Shown in pieces: positions 32,962 through 41,842 of a stretch of DNA of 64,000 nucleotides. Under the pieces are notes generated by a model. The model was not told the origin of the DNA. It saw only the letters and a program-made list of their open reading frames with translations, and ran no database searches. The translations under genes were made by a program, and so were the position numbers. Source of the DNA: CAVQGM01 sp963712065. GTDB taxonomy: Bacteria > Actinomycetota > Acidimicrobiia > Acidimicrobiales > Acidimicrobilacustridaceae. Location of the stretch: NCBI GenBank assembly GCA_963712065.1, contig CAVQGM010000001.1, positions 62,001 through 126,000 of the forward strand. Reading direction: 5' to 3'. Each line of letters begins with the position of its first letter. Position 1 is the first letter of the stretch.

Positions 32962-34266
32962 GTGCTCGACCGCAGTGCCCTGCCCCCGCTCGTGGAGATC
33001 GAGCGAGCCGTCCAGGCCCGGGCCAAGGACGTGGCCCTCGACATGGGGGGCGCCGACGGCGACGCCGCCCTCGAGGCCCTGATCGACGACGAGATCGTCC
33101 GGTGGGCCGACGACGTCCGGCGCGGCCGCCGGCCCCACGACCTCCCCAACCCGAAGGCCGTCGCCGAGCGGGCCTTCCGCAACCTGGCCCGCTACGGGCC
33201 GCTCACCCCGCTCCTCGACGACGACGACGTGTGGGAGGTGATGGTCAACAGCCCCGACGTCATCTTCGTCCGCCGGCACCGGGGGCCGTCGGGCTACCAC
33301 CACGAGGTCTTCCACGACGACGACCACGTCGTGCGCACCCTCACGAAGCTGCTCGACGACGCGTCGACGAGCCACCGCAAGCTCGACCCGACCGAGGGGC
33401 TGCAGGACGCCCAGCTCGACGACGGCGCCCGCCTCCACATCGTCCACGGCGACATCGCCCGCGGCGGCCACGTCATGGTGAACATCCGGAAGTTCACCGG
33501 CGTCCCGTTCACCCACCTCGACGAGCTCGTCGAGCGCGGCACCCTCGGCCCCGACGCCGCCCGCTTCCTGGCCGCCGCCGTCGCCGCCGACCTGTCGATC
33601 GTGGTCGCCGGCGCCCCCGGTTCGGGGAAGACGACGCTGCTGTCGTGCTGCGCCGCCGAGCTCGATCCGTCCCGTCGCGTCGTGATCGCCGAGGAGGTCT
33701 TCGAGGCCGACGTGCCGTTGCCGAACGTGGCGGCGATGCAGACCCGGGCGGCGCGGGCCGATCGGCCCGCCGTCGACCTCCGGCGGTTGGTGTCGGGCTT
33801 CCTGCGGATGGCGCCCGACGTCGCCATCGTCGGCGAGGTCCGCGACCGCGAAGCGCTCCCGCTGCTGCTCACGTTGAGCTCGGGCGTCACCGGCCTGACG
33901 ACGATCCACGCCGGAAGTGCCCGTCAGGCCCTCACCCGGCTGCGGTTCGTCTGCCAGCTCGCCGACGCCAACCTGCCGATGTCGGCGCTCAACACCCTCG
34001 TCAGCGAGTCGATCGACGTGGTCGTCCACTGCGCACGCGGCGCCGACGGCCCCCAGGTGCAGGAGATCATCGCGGTCGAGGAGCTGGTCGCCGGCGTCGA
34101 GGCGACGCAGTTCACCGTCACCGAGCTGTACGACCGTCGCCGGCCGGGCCGGGCCCTGGCGTGGACGGGCCAGGTCCCGCTGCGAGCGGCGCGTGCGCTC
34201 GAAGCGGCGGGCCTCGACGTGCACGACGTCCTCGGCACGCCGCCATCGGTGGGGGCGGCGCGATGA
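32962..34266 (+). CDS. CpaF/TadA-type pilus assembly ATPase
   Basis: A 434-residue secretion ATPase powering Tad pilus extension. Visible: NLARYGPLTPLLDDDDVWEV, VNIRKFTGVPFTHLDELVER, Walker A VVAGAPGSGKTTLL, the Asp box, Walker B with RMAPDVAIVGEVRDREALPL, and the His box GLTTIHAGSARQALTRLR. The GTG at 32962 is the only start in this frame. A TACGGT box (32879-32884) points instead to a leaderless GTG at 32891 in another frame, so the N-terminus may be shifted or carry a frame error. It overlaps tadB as ATGA. Confidence 0.92.
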   Translation: MLDRSALPPLVEIERAVQARAKDVALDMGGADGDAALEALIDDEIVRWADDVRRGRRPHDLPNPKAVAERAFRNLARYGPLTPLLDDDDVWEVMVNSPDVIFVRRHRGPSGYHHEVFHDDDHVVRTLTKLLDDASTSHRKLDPTEGLQDAQLDDGARLHIVHGDIARGGHVMVNIRKFTGVPFTHLDELVERGTLGPDAARFLAAAVAADLSIVVAGAPGSGKTTLLSCCAAELDPSRRVVIAEEVFEADVPLPNVAAMQTRAARADRPAVDLRRLVSGFLRMAPDVAIVGEVRDREALPLLLTLSSGVTGLTTIHAGSARQALTRLRFVCQLADANLPMSALNTLVSESIDVVVHCARGADGPQVQEIIAVEELVAGVEATQFTVTELYDRRRPGRALAWTGQVPLRAARALEAAGLDVHDVLGTPPSVGAAR

Positions 34267-35174
34267 CCACCCTCGTCCTGGCCCTGCTCGCCGCGGCCGG
34301 CACCTTCCTCGTCTACACGTCGCTCGCCCTCGGCTGGCGGGGGCTCGGCCTCGGCCCGTCGCTCGGCACGAGGACCACGGCGAGGGGCGCCCGACTCCGC
34401 CGCTGGCTGACCCAGGCCGGGCTGGCCGACGTGCCCGTCCGCGGGTTCGTGTCGACGATCACGGTGTTCTCCCTCGGCGGTGCCGTCGTGGCCTTCGTCC
34501 TGTTCGGTGGCCCGCTTCCCGCGGTCGTCGCCGGTGCGTTCGCCGCGACCTTCCCGTTGGCCACCGCTCGTTCCCGTCGGCGGGAGCGTCGGGCCGCCGC
34601 CGAGGAGGCCTGGCCACGGCTCATCGAGGAGATCCGCATCCTCACCGGCTCGGTCGGTCGCTCGATCCCCCAGGCCCTGTTCGAGGTCGGCCTCGCCGGC
34701 CCGGCGGAGCTGCGTCCCGCGTTCGAGACCGCCCACCGCGAGTGGCGCATCTCGACCGACTTCGAGCGCACGCTCGCCGTCCTCAAGCACCAGCTCGGCG
34801 ACCCGGCCGCCGACGTCACGGCCGAGACGCTGCTGATCGCCCACGAGCTCGGCGGCACCGATCTCGACCGGCGGCTCGAGGACCTCGCCGAGGATCGACG
34901 AGCCGACGTGCAGTACCGCAAGGACGCCCGGGCCCGCCAGGCCGGCGTGCGGTTCGCCCGTCGGTTCGTGCTGCTCGTGCCCCTCGGGATGGCGGTTGCC
35001 GGCCTGACCGTGGGCACCGGCCGCGACGCCTACGAGACCGCCACCGGCCAGCTCATCGTGGTCGCCGCGCTCGCCATGGTCGCGGCCTGCTGGGTGTGGG
35101 CCGGGCACCTCCTCCGCCTACCCGACGAGCGGAGGGTGTTCGACGACGAGTCCTCACCCCGGGCGGAACCGTGA
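34263..35174 (+). CDS. tadB: TadB-like pilus assembly membrane protein
   Basis: A 303-residue type II secretion system F-domain protein. It has an N-terminal membrane helix (TTLVLALLAAAGTFLVYTSL), two central helices (TITVFSLGGAVVAFVLFG; AVVAGAFAATFPLATA), the T2SSF region with RLIEEIRILTGSVGRSIPQA and ETLLIAHELGGTDLDRRLED, and two C-terminal helices around VLLVPLGMAVAGLTVG. With TadC it forms the inner-membrane platform. Both ends overlap their neighbours by 4 bp (ATGA with cpaF, GTGA with tadC). Confidence 0.88.
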   Translation: MTTLVLALLAAAGTFLVYTSLALGWRGLGLGPSLGTRTTARGARLRRWLTQAGLADVPVRGFVSTITVFSLGGAVVAFVLFGGPLPAVVAGAFAATFPLATARSRRRERRAAAEEAWPRLIEEIRILTGSVGRSIPQALFEVGLAGPAELRPAFETAHREWRISTDFERTLAVLKHQLGDPAADVTAETLLIAHELGGTDLDRRLEDLAEDRRADVQYRKDARARQAGVRFARRFVLLVPLGMAVAGLTVGTGRDAYETATGQLIVVAALAMVAACWVWAGHLLRLPDERRVFDDESSPRAEP

Positions 35175-36073
35175 CTCGGCTCTTGATCCCCGTCGTCGTC
35201 GCCGGCTGGGTCGGCGCGACGCTCCTCCTCGGCGAGGTGCGGTGGTTCCGCCGCCCCCGCCTCGCCGACCGGGTGCGCCCCTACCTCCCGGGTGGCGCAC
35301 CCGGACCCTCGCCCTCCCCCATCGTCAGCTCCGTACGGGAGGCTGCCCTGCCGGCGCTCGGCGACCTCGCTGCCCGCCTCGCCCGGGTCTTCGGCGTCTC
35401 CGACGACCTCGCCATCCGACTGACGCGCGCCCACTCCGCGCTCACCGTCACCGCGTTCCGGATGCGCCAGGTCGGTTGGTGCACGGGCGCGTTCGGAGCG
35501 GCCGCGGCGATGGCGATCGCCCTCGGACTGCCCGGCCCCGTGGCGGTGGGCACCATGGTCGGCGCCCCGCTCCTGGCCTTCCTCGTGCTCGAGCAACGGG
35601 TGGCCGACGCCGCTGCCGACTGGCAACGGCGGGTCCGCCTCGAGCTGCCCGTGGTCAGCGAGCAGCTGGGCATGCTGCTGTCGGCCGGCTACTCCCTCGG
35701 CGGCGCGCTCCAGCGACTCGCCGAGCGAGGCCACGGCGCGTGCGCCCACGACCTCCGGCGGGTGAGCGGGCGCGTGCGGCAGGGCCTGGCCGAGGTCGAC
35801 GCCCTGCAGGAATGGGCGACGGTCACCGACGTCGACGCCCTGTCCCGGCTCGTCGCCGTGCTCGCCCTCAACCGCGAGGCCGGCGACCTCGGCCGGCTGA
35901 TCGCCGAGGAGTCACGAAGCATCCGCCGTGACGTGCAGCGCGACCTCGTCGAGACCGTCGAGCGCCGCGGCCAGCAGGTCTGGATCCCGGTCACCGTCGC
36001 GACCCTCGTACCCGGCGTGCTGTTCATCGCCGTGCCGTTCATCGAAGCGCTGCGCCTGTTCTCCGCCGGCTGA
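35171..36073 (+). CDS. tadC: TadC-like pilus assembly membrane protein
   Basis: A 300-residue T2SSF-domain protein. A single N-terminal membrane segment (LLIPVVVAGWVGATLLLGEV) precedes a cytoplasmic region, two helices (TGAFGAAAAMAIALGLPGPV; GTMVGAPLLAFLVLEQRV), the F domain (ELPVVSEQLGMLLSAGYSLG, VAVLALNREAGDLGRLIAEE), and a C-terminal helix (VATLVPGVLFIAVPFIEALR). The GTG start overlaps the tadB stop by 4 bp. Order cpaF-tadB-tadC is the canonical Tad order. Confidence 0.88.
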   Translation: MTRLLIPVVVAGWVGATLLLGEVRWFRRPRLADRVRPYLPGGAPGPSPSPIVSSVREAALPALGDLAARLARVFGVSDDLAIRLTRAHSALTVTAFRMRQVGWCTGAFGAAAAMAIALGLPGPVAVGTMVGAPLLAFLVLEQRVADAAADWQRRVRLELPVVSEQLGMLLSAGYSLGGALQRLAERGHGACAHDLRRVSGRVRQGLAEVDALQEWATVTDVDALSRLVAVLALNREAGDLGRLIAEESRSIRRDVQRDLVETVERRGQQVWIPVTVATLVPGVLFIAVPFIEALRLFSAG

Positions 36074-36115
36074 TCCCCGCCACCACCCGATCCCCCACGC
36101 ACAAGGAGCGAACCG

Positions 36116-36334
36116 ATGCACACCGTCACCTGGACCCGCGACGCGCTCGCCGCCCACCTCGGCGCCCGGATGCGCCGCCTCGCCGACGACGACCGTGGCG
36201 AAGGAGTGATCTCGGCGGCGATCGCCGTGCTGATCATGGCGTTCCTGGGCGCGGCGATGTGGGTGGCCTTCAACCGCATGTGGCAGACGACGGAGCGGAC
36301 GACCGAGACGAAGGTCGAGCAGATCGGCCAGTGA
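36116..36334 (+). CDS. Small Flp-pilin-like protein
   Basis: A 72-residue protein. A polar N-terminus ending DDDRGEG precedes a hydrophobic helix (VISAAIAVLIMAFLGAAMWV) and a short polar tail, matching the size and position of Flp/Tad pilins. It differs from them: the usual G/xxxxEY processing signature is absent and only GEG lies before the helix. A strong AAGGAG Shine-Dalgarno seven bases upstream suggests high expression. By position it is the best candidate pilin, but it could be a minor component. The stop overlaps the next ATG by one base. Confidence 0.72.
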   Translation: MHTVTWTRDALAAHLGARMRRLADDDRGEGVISAAIAVLIMAFLGAAMWVAFNRMWQTTERTTETKVEQIGQ

Positions 36335-36744
36335 TGGGTCGGACGTCGGGGGAGCTCGGCACCGGGATGCTCGGCTCGCTCACCGGGCTGCTCGTCTTCC
36401 TGGCCCTCCTCCTGTTCGCCACGCACCTGCTCGTCGGCCTCCACGCCACCACCGTGGTCACCGACGCCGCCGCCGACGGCGCCGCCGTCGTCGCCCACGC
36501 GCCCATCGACCACCGCGACCCGAGCTCGGTCGCCCGAGCGTGCACCGCCGGCGAGCACCGGGCTCGCGAGCTCGTCGGCCGGGCGGGCGCGGCCGGCCGC
36601 TTCGAGTGCGTCGTCGCCGGAGGTGAGGTCGTGCTGCGAGTGCGGGTGCCGAGACCGCAGTTCCTGCTCCCCGGCCTGGGTGCCGGTCTCGGCGACCCCG
36701 AGATCGACCGCACCGCCCGGGCCCGCGTGGAGGAGCTCCGATGA
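36334..36744 (+). CDS. TadE-like pseudopilin protein
   Basis: A 136-residue protein. The N-terminus SGELGTGMLGSLTGLLVFLA has a Glu just before a long hydrophobic helix, as in TadE-like pseudopilins. The helix is followed by ATTVVTDAAADGAAVVAHAP, a family-typical start of the periplasmic/extracytoplasmic part. Two cysteines (RACTAG, FECVVAG) could form a disulfide. The start ATG at 36334 shares a base with the preceding stop (TGATG). Overlaps the next gene as ATGA. Confidence 0.75.
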   Translation: MGRTSGELGTGMLGSLTGLLVFLALLLFATHLLVGLHATTVVTDAAADGAAVVAHAPIDHRDPSSVARACTAGEHRARELVGRAGAAGRFECVVAGGEVVLRVRVPRPQFLLPGLGAGLGDPEIDRTARARVEELR

Positions 36745-37193
36745 GCCCCGGTCGGCGGGCAAGGGGCGACGGCGGACAGGTGGCCGGCGTGGAGGCGCTG
36801 CCGTTCGGCCTGCTGACGTTCGTGGTGGGCAGCCTGCTGGCGGCCAACGCCTGGGCCGTCGTCGACGCCCGCATGGCCGTGTCGGCGGCGGCGAGGGAGG
36901 GGGCCCGCGCCTACGTCGAGGCACCCGACGAGGCGATCGCCGCCGTCCGAGCCGACGCCGCCGCCCGGGCCGCCCTCGCCGACCGGGGCCGCGACCCGTC
37001 ACGGGCCCACGTGCGCGTCGAGGGCGAGCCCTGGCGACGGTGCGCCCGCATCGTGGTGACCGTCCGTCACCCGGTCCCGGCGATCACGCTGCCGTTCATC
37101 GGTGGCTACGGACGGGCGTTCTCCGCCGTGGGCAGCCACAGCGAGCTGATCGACCCCTACCGAGCCGGCCTCCCGGCGGGAGGTCGATGTTGA
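36741..37193 (+). CDS. TadE-like protein
   Basis: A 150-residue protein with an N-terminal GDGGQVAGVEALPFGLLTFV helix and the sequence MAVSAAAREGARAYVEAP, the A-A-R-E-G-A-R block being characteristic of TadE proteins. The extracytoplasmic part ends with VRHPVPAITLPFIGGYGRAF, also a family feature. It overlaps both neighbours, so the three TadE/G-like genes are translationally coupled. Confidence 0.8.
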   Translation: MSPGRRARGDGGQVAGVEALPFGLLTFVVGSLLAANAWAVVDARMAVSAAAREGARAYVEAPDEAIAAVRADAAARAALADRGRDPSRAHVRVEGEPWRRCARIVVTVRHPVPAITLPFIGGYGRAFSAVGSHSELIDPYRAGLPAGGRC

Positions 37194-37636
37194 GGGCACG
37201 GGACGGGTGCCGACGCGCCGCGGGGTCGCCCGGCAGCACGTTGCTGCTGATGCCGGCCGGGTTGCTCGTCGTGGTGGTGCTGGGGGCCATCGCCGTCGAC
37301 CTCGGCGGCGTGTACCTGGGTCGACGCGAGCTCGTCCACGCCGCGGGAGCCGCCGCCAACGACGCCGTCACCGAAGGGCTCGACGAGGCCCGCCTCCGCC
37401 GGGGCGAGGGCTACCGCCTCGATCCCGTGCGGGTCGAGGCTGCCGTGTGGCGATCGCTCGACGCCCAGGGCGTGCTCGACGACCTCCGCGCCGCGCCGCT
37501 CGTCTCGGTGGACGACGCCACGGTGACGGTCACCCTCGACGGACGGGTCGAGCACGTCTTCGCCAAGGCCCTCCCGGGGGCCGACGACACCACCCGGGTT
37601 CGGGCCCGGGGCTCGGCGACCGCGGTCAGCCGGTGA
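37187..37636 (+). CDS. TadG-like membrane-anchored protein
   Basis: A 149-residue protein. SPGSTLLLMPAGLLVVVVLG and AIAVDLGGVYLGRRELVHAA make up a single N-terminal helix followed by the dimer-like D-x6-R-R-E-L sequence seen in TadG N-termini. It lacks the large von Willebrand domain of full TadG. The remainder is beta-rich (LVSVDDATVTVTLDGRVEHV). The ATG overlaps the previous gene by 7 bp with GGAGG three bases upstream. It is the last gene of the pilus cluster. Confidence 0.75.
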   Translation: MLRARDGCRRAAGSPGSTLLLMPAGLLVVVVLGAIAVDLGGVYLGRRELVHAAGAAANDAVTEGLDEARLRRGEGYRLDPVRVEAAVWRSLDAQGVLDDLRAAPLVSVDDATVTVTLDGRVEHVFAKALPGADDTTRVRARGSATAVSR

Positions 37637-37754
37637 AACGGGGGTCGCCACGGCCGCGAGCCGGGCCGCCTGGCCGGTGGGCGCCGTGGCCGTCCGTCAA
37701 CGCCGGCCCGTCACCGGCAGCCGCGCCGCGGTGACCGGTGGAGCCGTCCGGCAC

Positions 37755-40133
37755 TCACCGCTCGGCGGCCGCGATCTGCTGCTTGACGGCGATGAAGCTG
37801 TCGGGGGTCACCGAGACCGAGTCGATGCCGGCGTCCACCAGGAAGCGGGCGTAGGCGGGGTCGTTGCTCGGGGCCTGTCCGCAGAAGCCGACCTTGCGCC
37901 CGCCGTCGTGGTCGTGGGCCCTGGTGATGAGGTCGCGGATGAGGGTGGTGACCGCCTCGTCGGAGGCGTCGCCCAGCCCGGCCAGGATCTCGGAGTCGCG
38001 ATCGATGCCCAGCGTGAGCTGGGTCAGGTCGTTCGAGCCGATCGAGAAGCCGTCGAAGCGGTCGGCGAACCGCTCGGTGAGGATCACGTTCGACGGGATC
38101 TCGGCCATGACGTACACCTCGAGACCGGCCCGGCCGCGCTCGAGGCCCTCCTCGGCCATCACCGCGAGCACCTGGTCGGCCTCGGCCGGCGTGCGGCAGA
38201 ACGGCACCATCACGATCACGTTGGCGAACCCGAGCTCCTCGCGCACCCTGCGGATGCCGCGGCACTCGAGGGCGAACCCGTCCCGGTAGCCCTCGTGGTA
38301 GTAGCGACTGGCGCCCCGCCAGCCGAGCATCGGGTTCTCCTCGACGGGCTCGAAGCCGGCACCGCCGACGAGGGAGGCGTACTCGTTGGTCTTGAAGTCG
38401 GAGAGGCGGAGGATGGCCGGGTGCGGGTACACCGCGGCGGCCAGCACCGCCACCCCCGACGCGAGCCGGTCGACGAAGAACTCGGCCGGAGCGTCGTAGC
38501 CGGCGGTGAGCCGGTTCACCTCCGCCCGGGTCTCGTCGTCGAGCCGCTCGGGGTGGGCCAGGGCCATCGGGTGGATGCCGATGTGCTGGTTGACGATGAA
38601 CTCCATGCGGGCCAGCCCGATGCCGTCCGTCGGGAGCCGCCACCACGACAGCGCCGCCGCCGGGTTGGCCAGGTTGAGCATCACCTGCGTGCGGGTCTCG
38701 GGCAGCGTGGCCAGCGAGACCTCCTCGCGCTCGATGGTGGCCGCGCCCTCGTAGACGTAGCCGACGTCGCCCTCGGCGCAGGAGACGGTGACGACGGCGC
38801 CCTCGGGCAGGTCGACCGTGGCCGAGCCGGTGCCGAGCACGGCGGGCACGCCGAACTCACGGCTCACGATGGCGGCGTGCGACGTGCGGCCGCCCCGATC
38901 GGTGACGATGGCGGCGGCCCGGCGCATGGCCGGCACCCAGTCCGGGTCGGTGATCTCGGCCACCAGCACCCCGCCCTCGGGGAAGGACTCGAGCTGGCCG
39001 GCGTCGGTGATGCGATGGGCGGGGCCGCTCGCCGCCGACTCCCCCACCGCCAGGCCGGTCGCCAGCCGTCGGCCCTTGTCGCGAACCCGGTGGTGCACGA
39101 GCGTGGCCGCTTCCCGCCGGGCCTGCACCGTCTCGGGCCGGGCCTGGACGACGAAGAGCTCGTCGGTGAGGCCGTCCTTGGCCCACTCGATGTCCATGGG
39201 TCGGCCGTAGTGCTCGGCGATCGACGTCGCCCAACGCGCCAACTGCAGGATCTCGTCGTCACCGAGCACGCGGGCGTCGCGCTCCCGGTCGCTGGTCTCG
39301 GCGGTGACGACCTCGCCGTCGTCGCCCCACACCACCTTGGCCGCCTTCCGCCCGATGCCGACCGACACGATCGGCCGCACGCCCTCGCGCCCGAGCAGCG
39401 GGGTGAACACTCGGTAGCGGTCGGGGTCGATGGCGCCCTGCACCACGCCCTCGCCGAGGCCCCACACCGCGTCGATGACGACGAGATCGGGGAACCCCGT
39501 CTCGGGGTCGATGCTGAACATCGTCCCGGCCCCTCCCACATCGGAGCGGACCATGAGCTGCACGCCGACGGAGAGCGCCACCCGCAAGTGGTCGATGCCG
39601 TTCTCCTCCCGATAGGCGATCGCCCGGTCGGTGAACAGCGACGCCATGCACCGGCGGACGGCGTCGACGACGGCGTCGGGACCCACGATGTCGAGGTAGC
39701 TCTCGTGCTGGCCGGCGAAGCTGGCGTCGGGCTGGTCCTCGGCCGTGGCCGACGAGCGGACGGCGACCGCGGGGTCGGACCGGGTGGTGGAGGCGGCCAG
39801 CGCGGCGTACGCACCGCGGATGGCGGCATCGAGCGCGGCCGGCACGGTCGCCGCTGCGACCCGGGCGCGCAGCGTCGCGCCCACGCTCGCCAGCGTCGAC
39901 GGGTCGTGTTGGTAGCGCCCGATCTCCTCGGCGATGGCCGGGCGGAGGTCGTCGGCGTCGAGCAGCTCCCAGTAGGCACCGGTGGTCGTCGCGAACCCGC
40001 CGGGCACGGCGATGCCCCGAGCGGTGAGGTGGGCGAGCAGCTCGCCGAGGGACGCGTTCTTGCCGCCGACCAGCGGGACGTCGTCCAGACCCACCTCGGC
40101 GAGGGACACGACACGGCGTTCGACGTCGGACAC
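37755..40133 (-). CDS. ppsA: Phosphoenolpyruvate synthase
   Basis: A 792-residue PEP synthase (pyruvate + ATP + H2O to PEP + AMP + Pi). ATP-grasp part: VGGKNASLGELLAHLTARGI, AVRSSATAEDQPDASFAGQH. Phospho-His domain: RGGRTSHAAIVSREFGVPAV. Barrel: MEFIVNQHIGIHPMA, NPMLGWRGASRYYHEGY, GSNDLTQLTLGIDRD, GFCGQAPSNDP. All active-site blocks are intact and length matches the family. The GTG at 40133 is chosen because a TAGCGT box ends seven bases upstream with no Shine-Dalgarno; another GTG at 40142 is possible. Being the gluconeogenic partner of PPDK, it would matter during growth on pyruvate or lactate. Confidence 0.95.
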   Translation of the reverse strand: MSDVERRVVSLAEVGLDDVPLVGGKNASLGELLAHLTARGIAVPGGFATTTGAYWELLDADDLRPAIAEEIGRYQHDPSTLASVGATLRARVAAATVPAALDAAIRGAYAALAASTTRSDPAVAVRSSATAEDQPDASFAGQHESYLDIVGPDAVVDAVRRCMASLFTDRAIAYREENGIDHLRVALSVGVQLMVRSDVGGAGTMFSIDPETGFPDLVVIDAVWGLGEGVVQGAIDPDRYRVFTPLLGREGVRPIVSVGIGRKAAKVVWGDDGEVVTAETSDRERDARVLGDDEILQLARWATSIAEHYGRPMDIEWAKDGLTDELFVVQARPETVQARREAATLVHHRVRDKGRRLATGLAVGESAASGPAHRITDAGQLESFPEGGVLVAEITDPDWVPAMRRAAAIVTDRGGRTSHAAIVSREFGVPAVLGTGSATVDLPEGAVVTVSCAEGDVGYVYEGAATIEREEVSLATLPETRTQVMLNLANPAAALSWWRLPTDGIGLARMEFIVNQHIGIHPMALAHPERLDDETRAEVNRLTAGYDAPAEFFVDRLASGVAVLAAAVYPHPAILRLSDFKTNEYASLVGGAGFEPVEENPMLGWRGASRYYHEGYRDGFALECRGIRRVREELGFANVIVMVPFCRTPAEADQVLAVMAEEGLERGRAGLEVYVMAEIPSNVILTERFADRFDGFSIGSNDLTQLTLGIDRDSEILAGLGDASDEAVTTLIRDLITRAHDHDGGRKVGFCGQAPSNDPAYARFLVDAGIDSVSVTPDSFIAVKQQIAAAER

Positions 40134-40432
40134 GTCCCCCACGCTAGTGAGCGGCGGGAGGCCCTCGGGACACGGCGCGACACCCGCACGATCGCGCACC
40201 TTGACACCCCATCGGCGGGGGAGGACGATCGCCTCGACGAACAGACTTCGTCGGAGCCGTCATCCCAGCGCCGCCAGTTGCGAACCAGCGGATGAGCGCC
40301 GGCACCCGTGGCTCACGGGTGCGAGCGACACACCGGGTTCGGCCGCACCACGGCGAGCAGCGGGGGTGGCGGCTCCGCCTTCCTCCCCGGGCGTTCGTGC
40401 CCGCCGGGGCGGCGGTTCTACCCTCCACGTCG
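40134..40432. promoter_or_regulatory. Divergent intergenic region between ppsA and the MFS gene
   Basis: A TAGCGT box (40141-40146, minus) serves ppsA and a TACCCT box (40419-40424, plus) ends eight bases before the MFS ATG. A consensus TTGACA at 40201-40206 with GACGAT 17 bp downstream is a further candidate plus-strand promoter. I see no gene in between. Confidence 0.45.
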
Positions 40433-41749
40433 ATGAGCGACGACCGCCCCGCCTCGACGCCGGGGCCCGAGGACGCCGAGGACGCCCTGCTCGAAGGCGA
40501 CCGCACCTTCGGGCCCGGGTCGCTGCGTGGCGCACTGTCGAATCGCACGTTCCGCATCGTGTTCGTCGGGGCCCTGCTCTCGAACATCGGGACCTGGATG
40601 CAGAACGTCGTCCTCGCCGCCTTCGCCTTCGACCTCACCGGCAGCGCGGCGTTCGTCAGCGTCGTCACCTTCGCCCAGCTCGGACCGCTGCTGCTGTTCT
40701 CCCTGGCCGGCGGGGCGTTGGCCGACATGCTCGATCGCCGACGGCTCCTCATCGCCGTCGCCGTCGAGCAGGCGGTCCTGTCCGTGCTGCTCGCCGTCGT
40801 GGCCGACGATCCGTCCCCCTCGAAGGTCGTCATCGTCGCGATCGTGTTCGCCATCGGCGTCGGCCAGGCGATCCACGCCCCCACCTTCTCGTCGCTGCTG
40901 CCCAACCTCGTGCCGAAGCGCGACCTCGCCTCGGCCGTCTCGCTCAACTCGGCGAACATGAACCTGTCCCGGGTGGTCGGCCCGGCCATCGGCGGCATCC
41001 TCTACGCCCGCTTCGGTGCGCCGTGGGTGTTCCTCGTGAACGCCGCGACCTACGTGTTCATCATCGGCGCGCTCTACCGGGTGCGCATCCCCCGGGTGCA
41101 CATCGCCGCCGGTGGCCCCACGGGAGTCCGGCGGATGGTGGAGGGCTTCGCCGTGGCCCGCCGCGACCGGGTCATCCGCCGGTGCCTGATCACCCTCACC
41201 ACCTTCTCGTTCTTCTCACTGACCTTCGTCGTGCAGATGCCGGTGTTGGCGGCCGACAACTTCGGCATCGATCCGAAGAGCGGGGCCTACGGCTTGCTGT
41301 ACGCCTTCTTCGGGCTCGGCGCGGTGATCGGTGCCCTGTCGATCGGGACCTTCCTCGCCGGTCAGTCACTCGAGCTGATCGTGCGCCTCGGGCTCGGGGG
41401 CTTCGCCATCGCCCTCACCACCTTCGCCCTGCTGCGCAACGCCGCCCCCGCGTACCCCATGGCGGTCATCGTCGGCTTCTGCTACTTCGCCACGATCACC
41501 TCGCTGTCGACCGTGCTGCAGGCGCGGCTCGACGACAACGTCCGCGGTCGGGTCATGGCCATCTGGGTGATGGCCTTCGGCGGCACCGTGCCCATCGGCG
41601 CGCTGATCGCCGGACCGCTCATCGATGCCACGAACATCACGTTGGTGGTGCTGATCGGTGCCGCCATCGCCGGCGCCCTCGTCTGGTACGCCGACCTCCG
41701 CGACCCGGGCACCGCCCACCGCTCCGCCGCCGCCGCCGACGTGGCCTGA
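40433..41749 (+). CDS. MFS transporter (enterobactin exporter/EntS-like group)
   Basis: A 438-residue major facilitator with about 11-12 hydrophobic segments, for example VGALLSNIGTWMQNVVLAAF, LGPLLLFSLAGGALADMLDR, GPAIGGILYARFGAPWVFLV and FGGTVPIGALIAGPLIDATN. The RFGAP loop and DRRRLL after helix 2 are MFS signature positions. An N-terminal acidic extension of 30 residues precedes helix 1. Relatives export siderophores, drugs or metabolites; the cargo is unknown. A TACCCT box eight bases upstream suggests leaderless expression. Convergent with murF. Confidence 0.88.
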   Translation: MSDDRPASTPGPEDAEDALLEGDRTFGPGSLRGALSNRTFRIVFVGALLSNIGTWMQNVVLAAFAFDLTGSAAFVSVVTFAQLGPLLLFSLAGGALADMLDRRRLLIAVAVEQAVLSVLLAVVADDPSPSKVVIVAIVFAIGVGQAIHAPTFSSLLPNLVPKRDLASAVSLNSANMNLSRVVGPAIGGILYARFGAPWVFLVNAATYVFIIGALYRVRIPRVHIAAGGPTGVRRMVEGFAVARRDRVIRRCLITLTTFSFFSLTFVVQMPVLAADNFGIDPKSGAYGLLYAFFGLGAVIGALSIGTFLAGQSLELIVRLGLGGFAIALTTFALLRNAAPAYPMAVIVGFCYFATITSLSTVLQARLDDNVRGRVMAIWVMAFGGTVPIGALIAGPLIDATNITLVVLIGAAIAGALVWYADLRDPGTAHRSAAAADVA

Positions 41750-41770
41750 CTCTCCCCCTCCGTCCCCACC

Positions 41771-41821
41771 GAACCGGTTGCGGGATCCACCCCTCCCGGA
41801 CGCGAAACCCGCAACCGGTTC
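41771..41821. terminator. Bidirectional hairpin terminator between MFS and murF
   Basis: A perfect 14-bp inverted repeat (arms 41771-41784 and 41808-41821, GAACCGGTTGCGGG and its complement) with a 23-nt loop lies between two convergent stop codons. No U tract, as is common in high-GC actinobacteria. The arm recurs in the hairpin at 57444. Confidence 0.7.
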
Positions 41822-41842
41822 CGTCGCCGGAGGGCGCGGGGA

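Noticed and set aside
37677..40295. Plus-strand open frame opposite PEP synthase
   Set aside because: PEP synthase blocks are intact on the minus strand.
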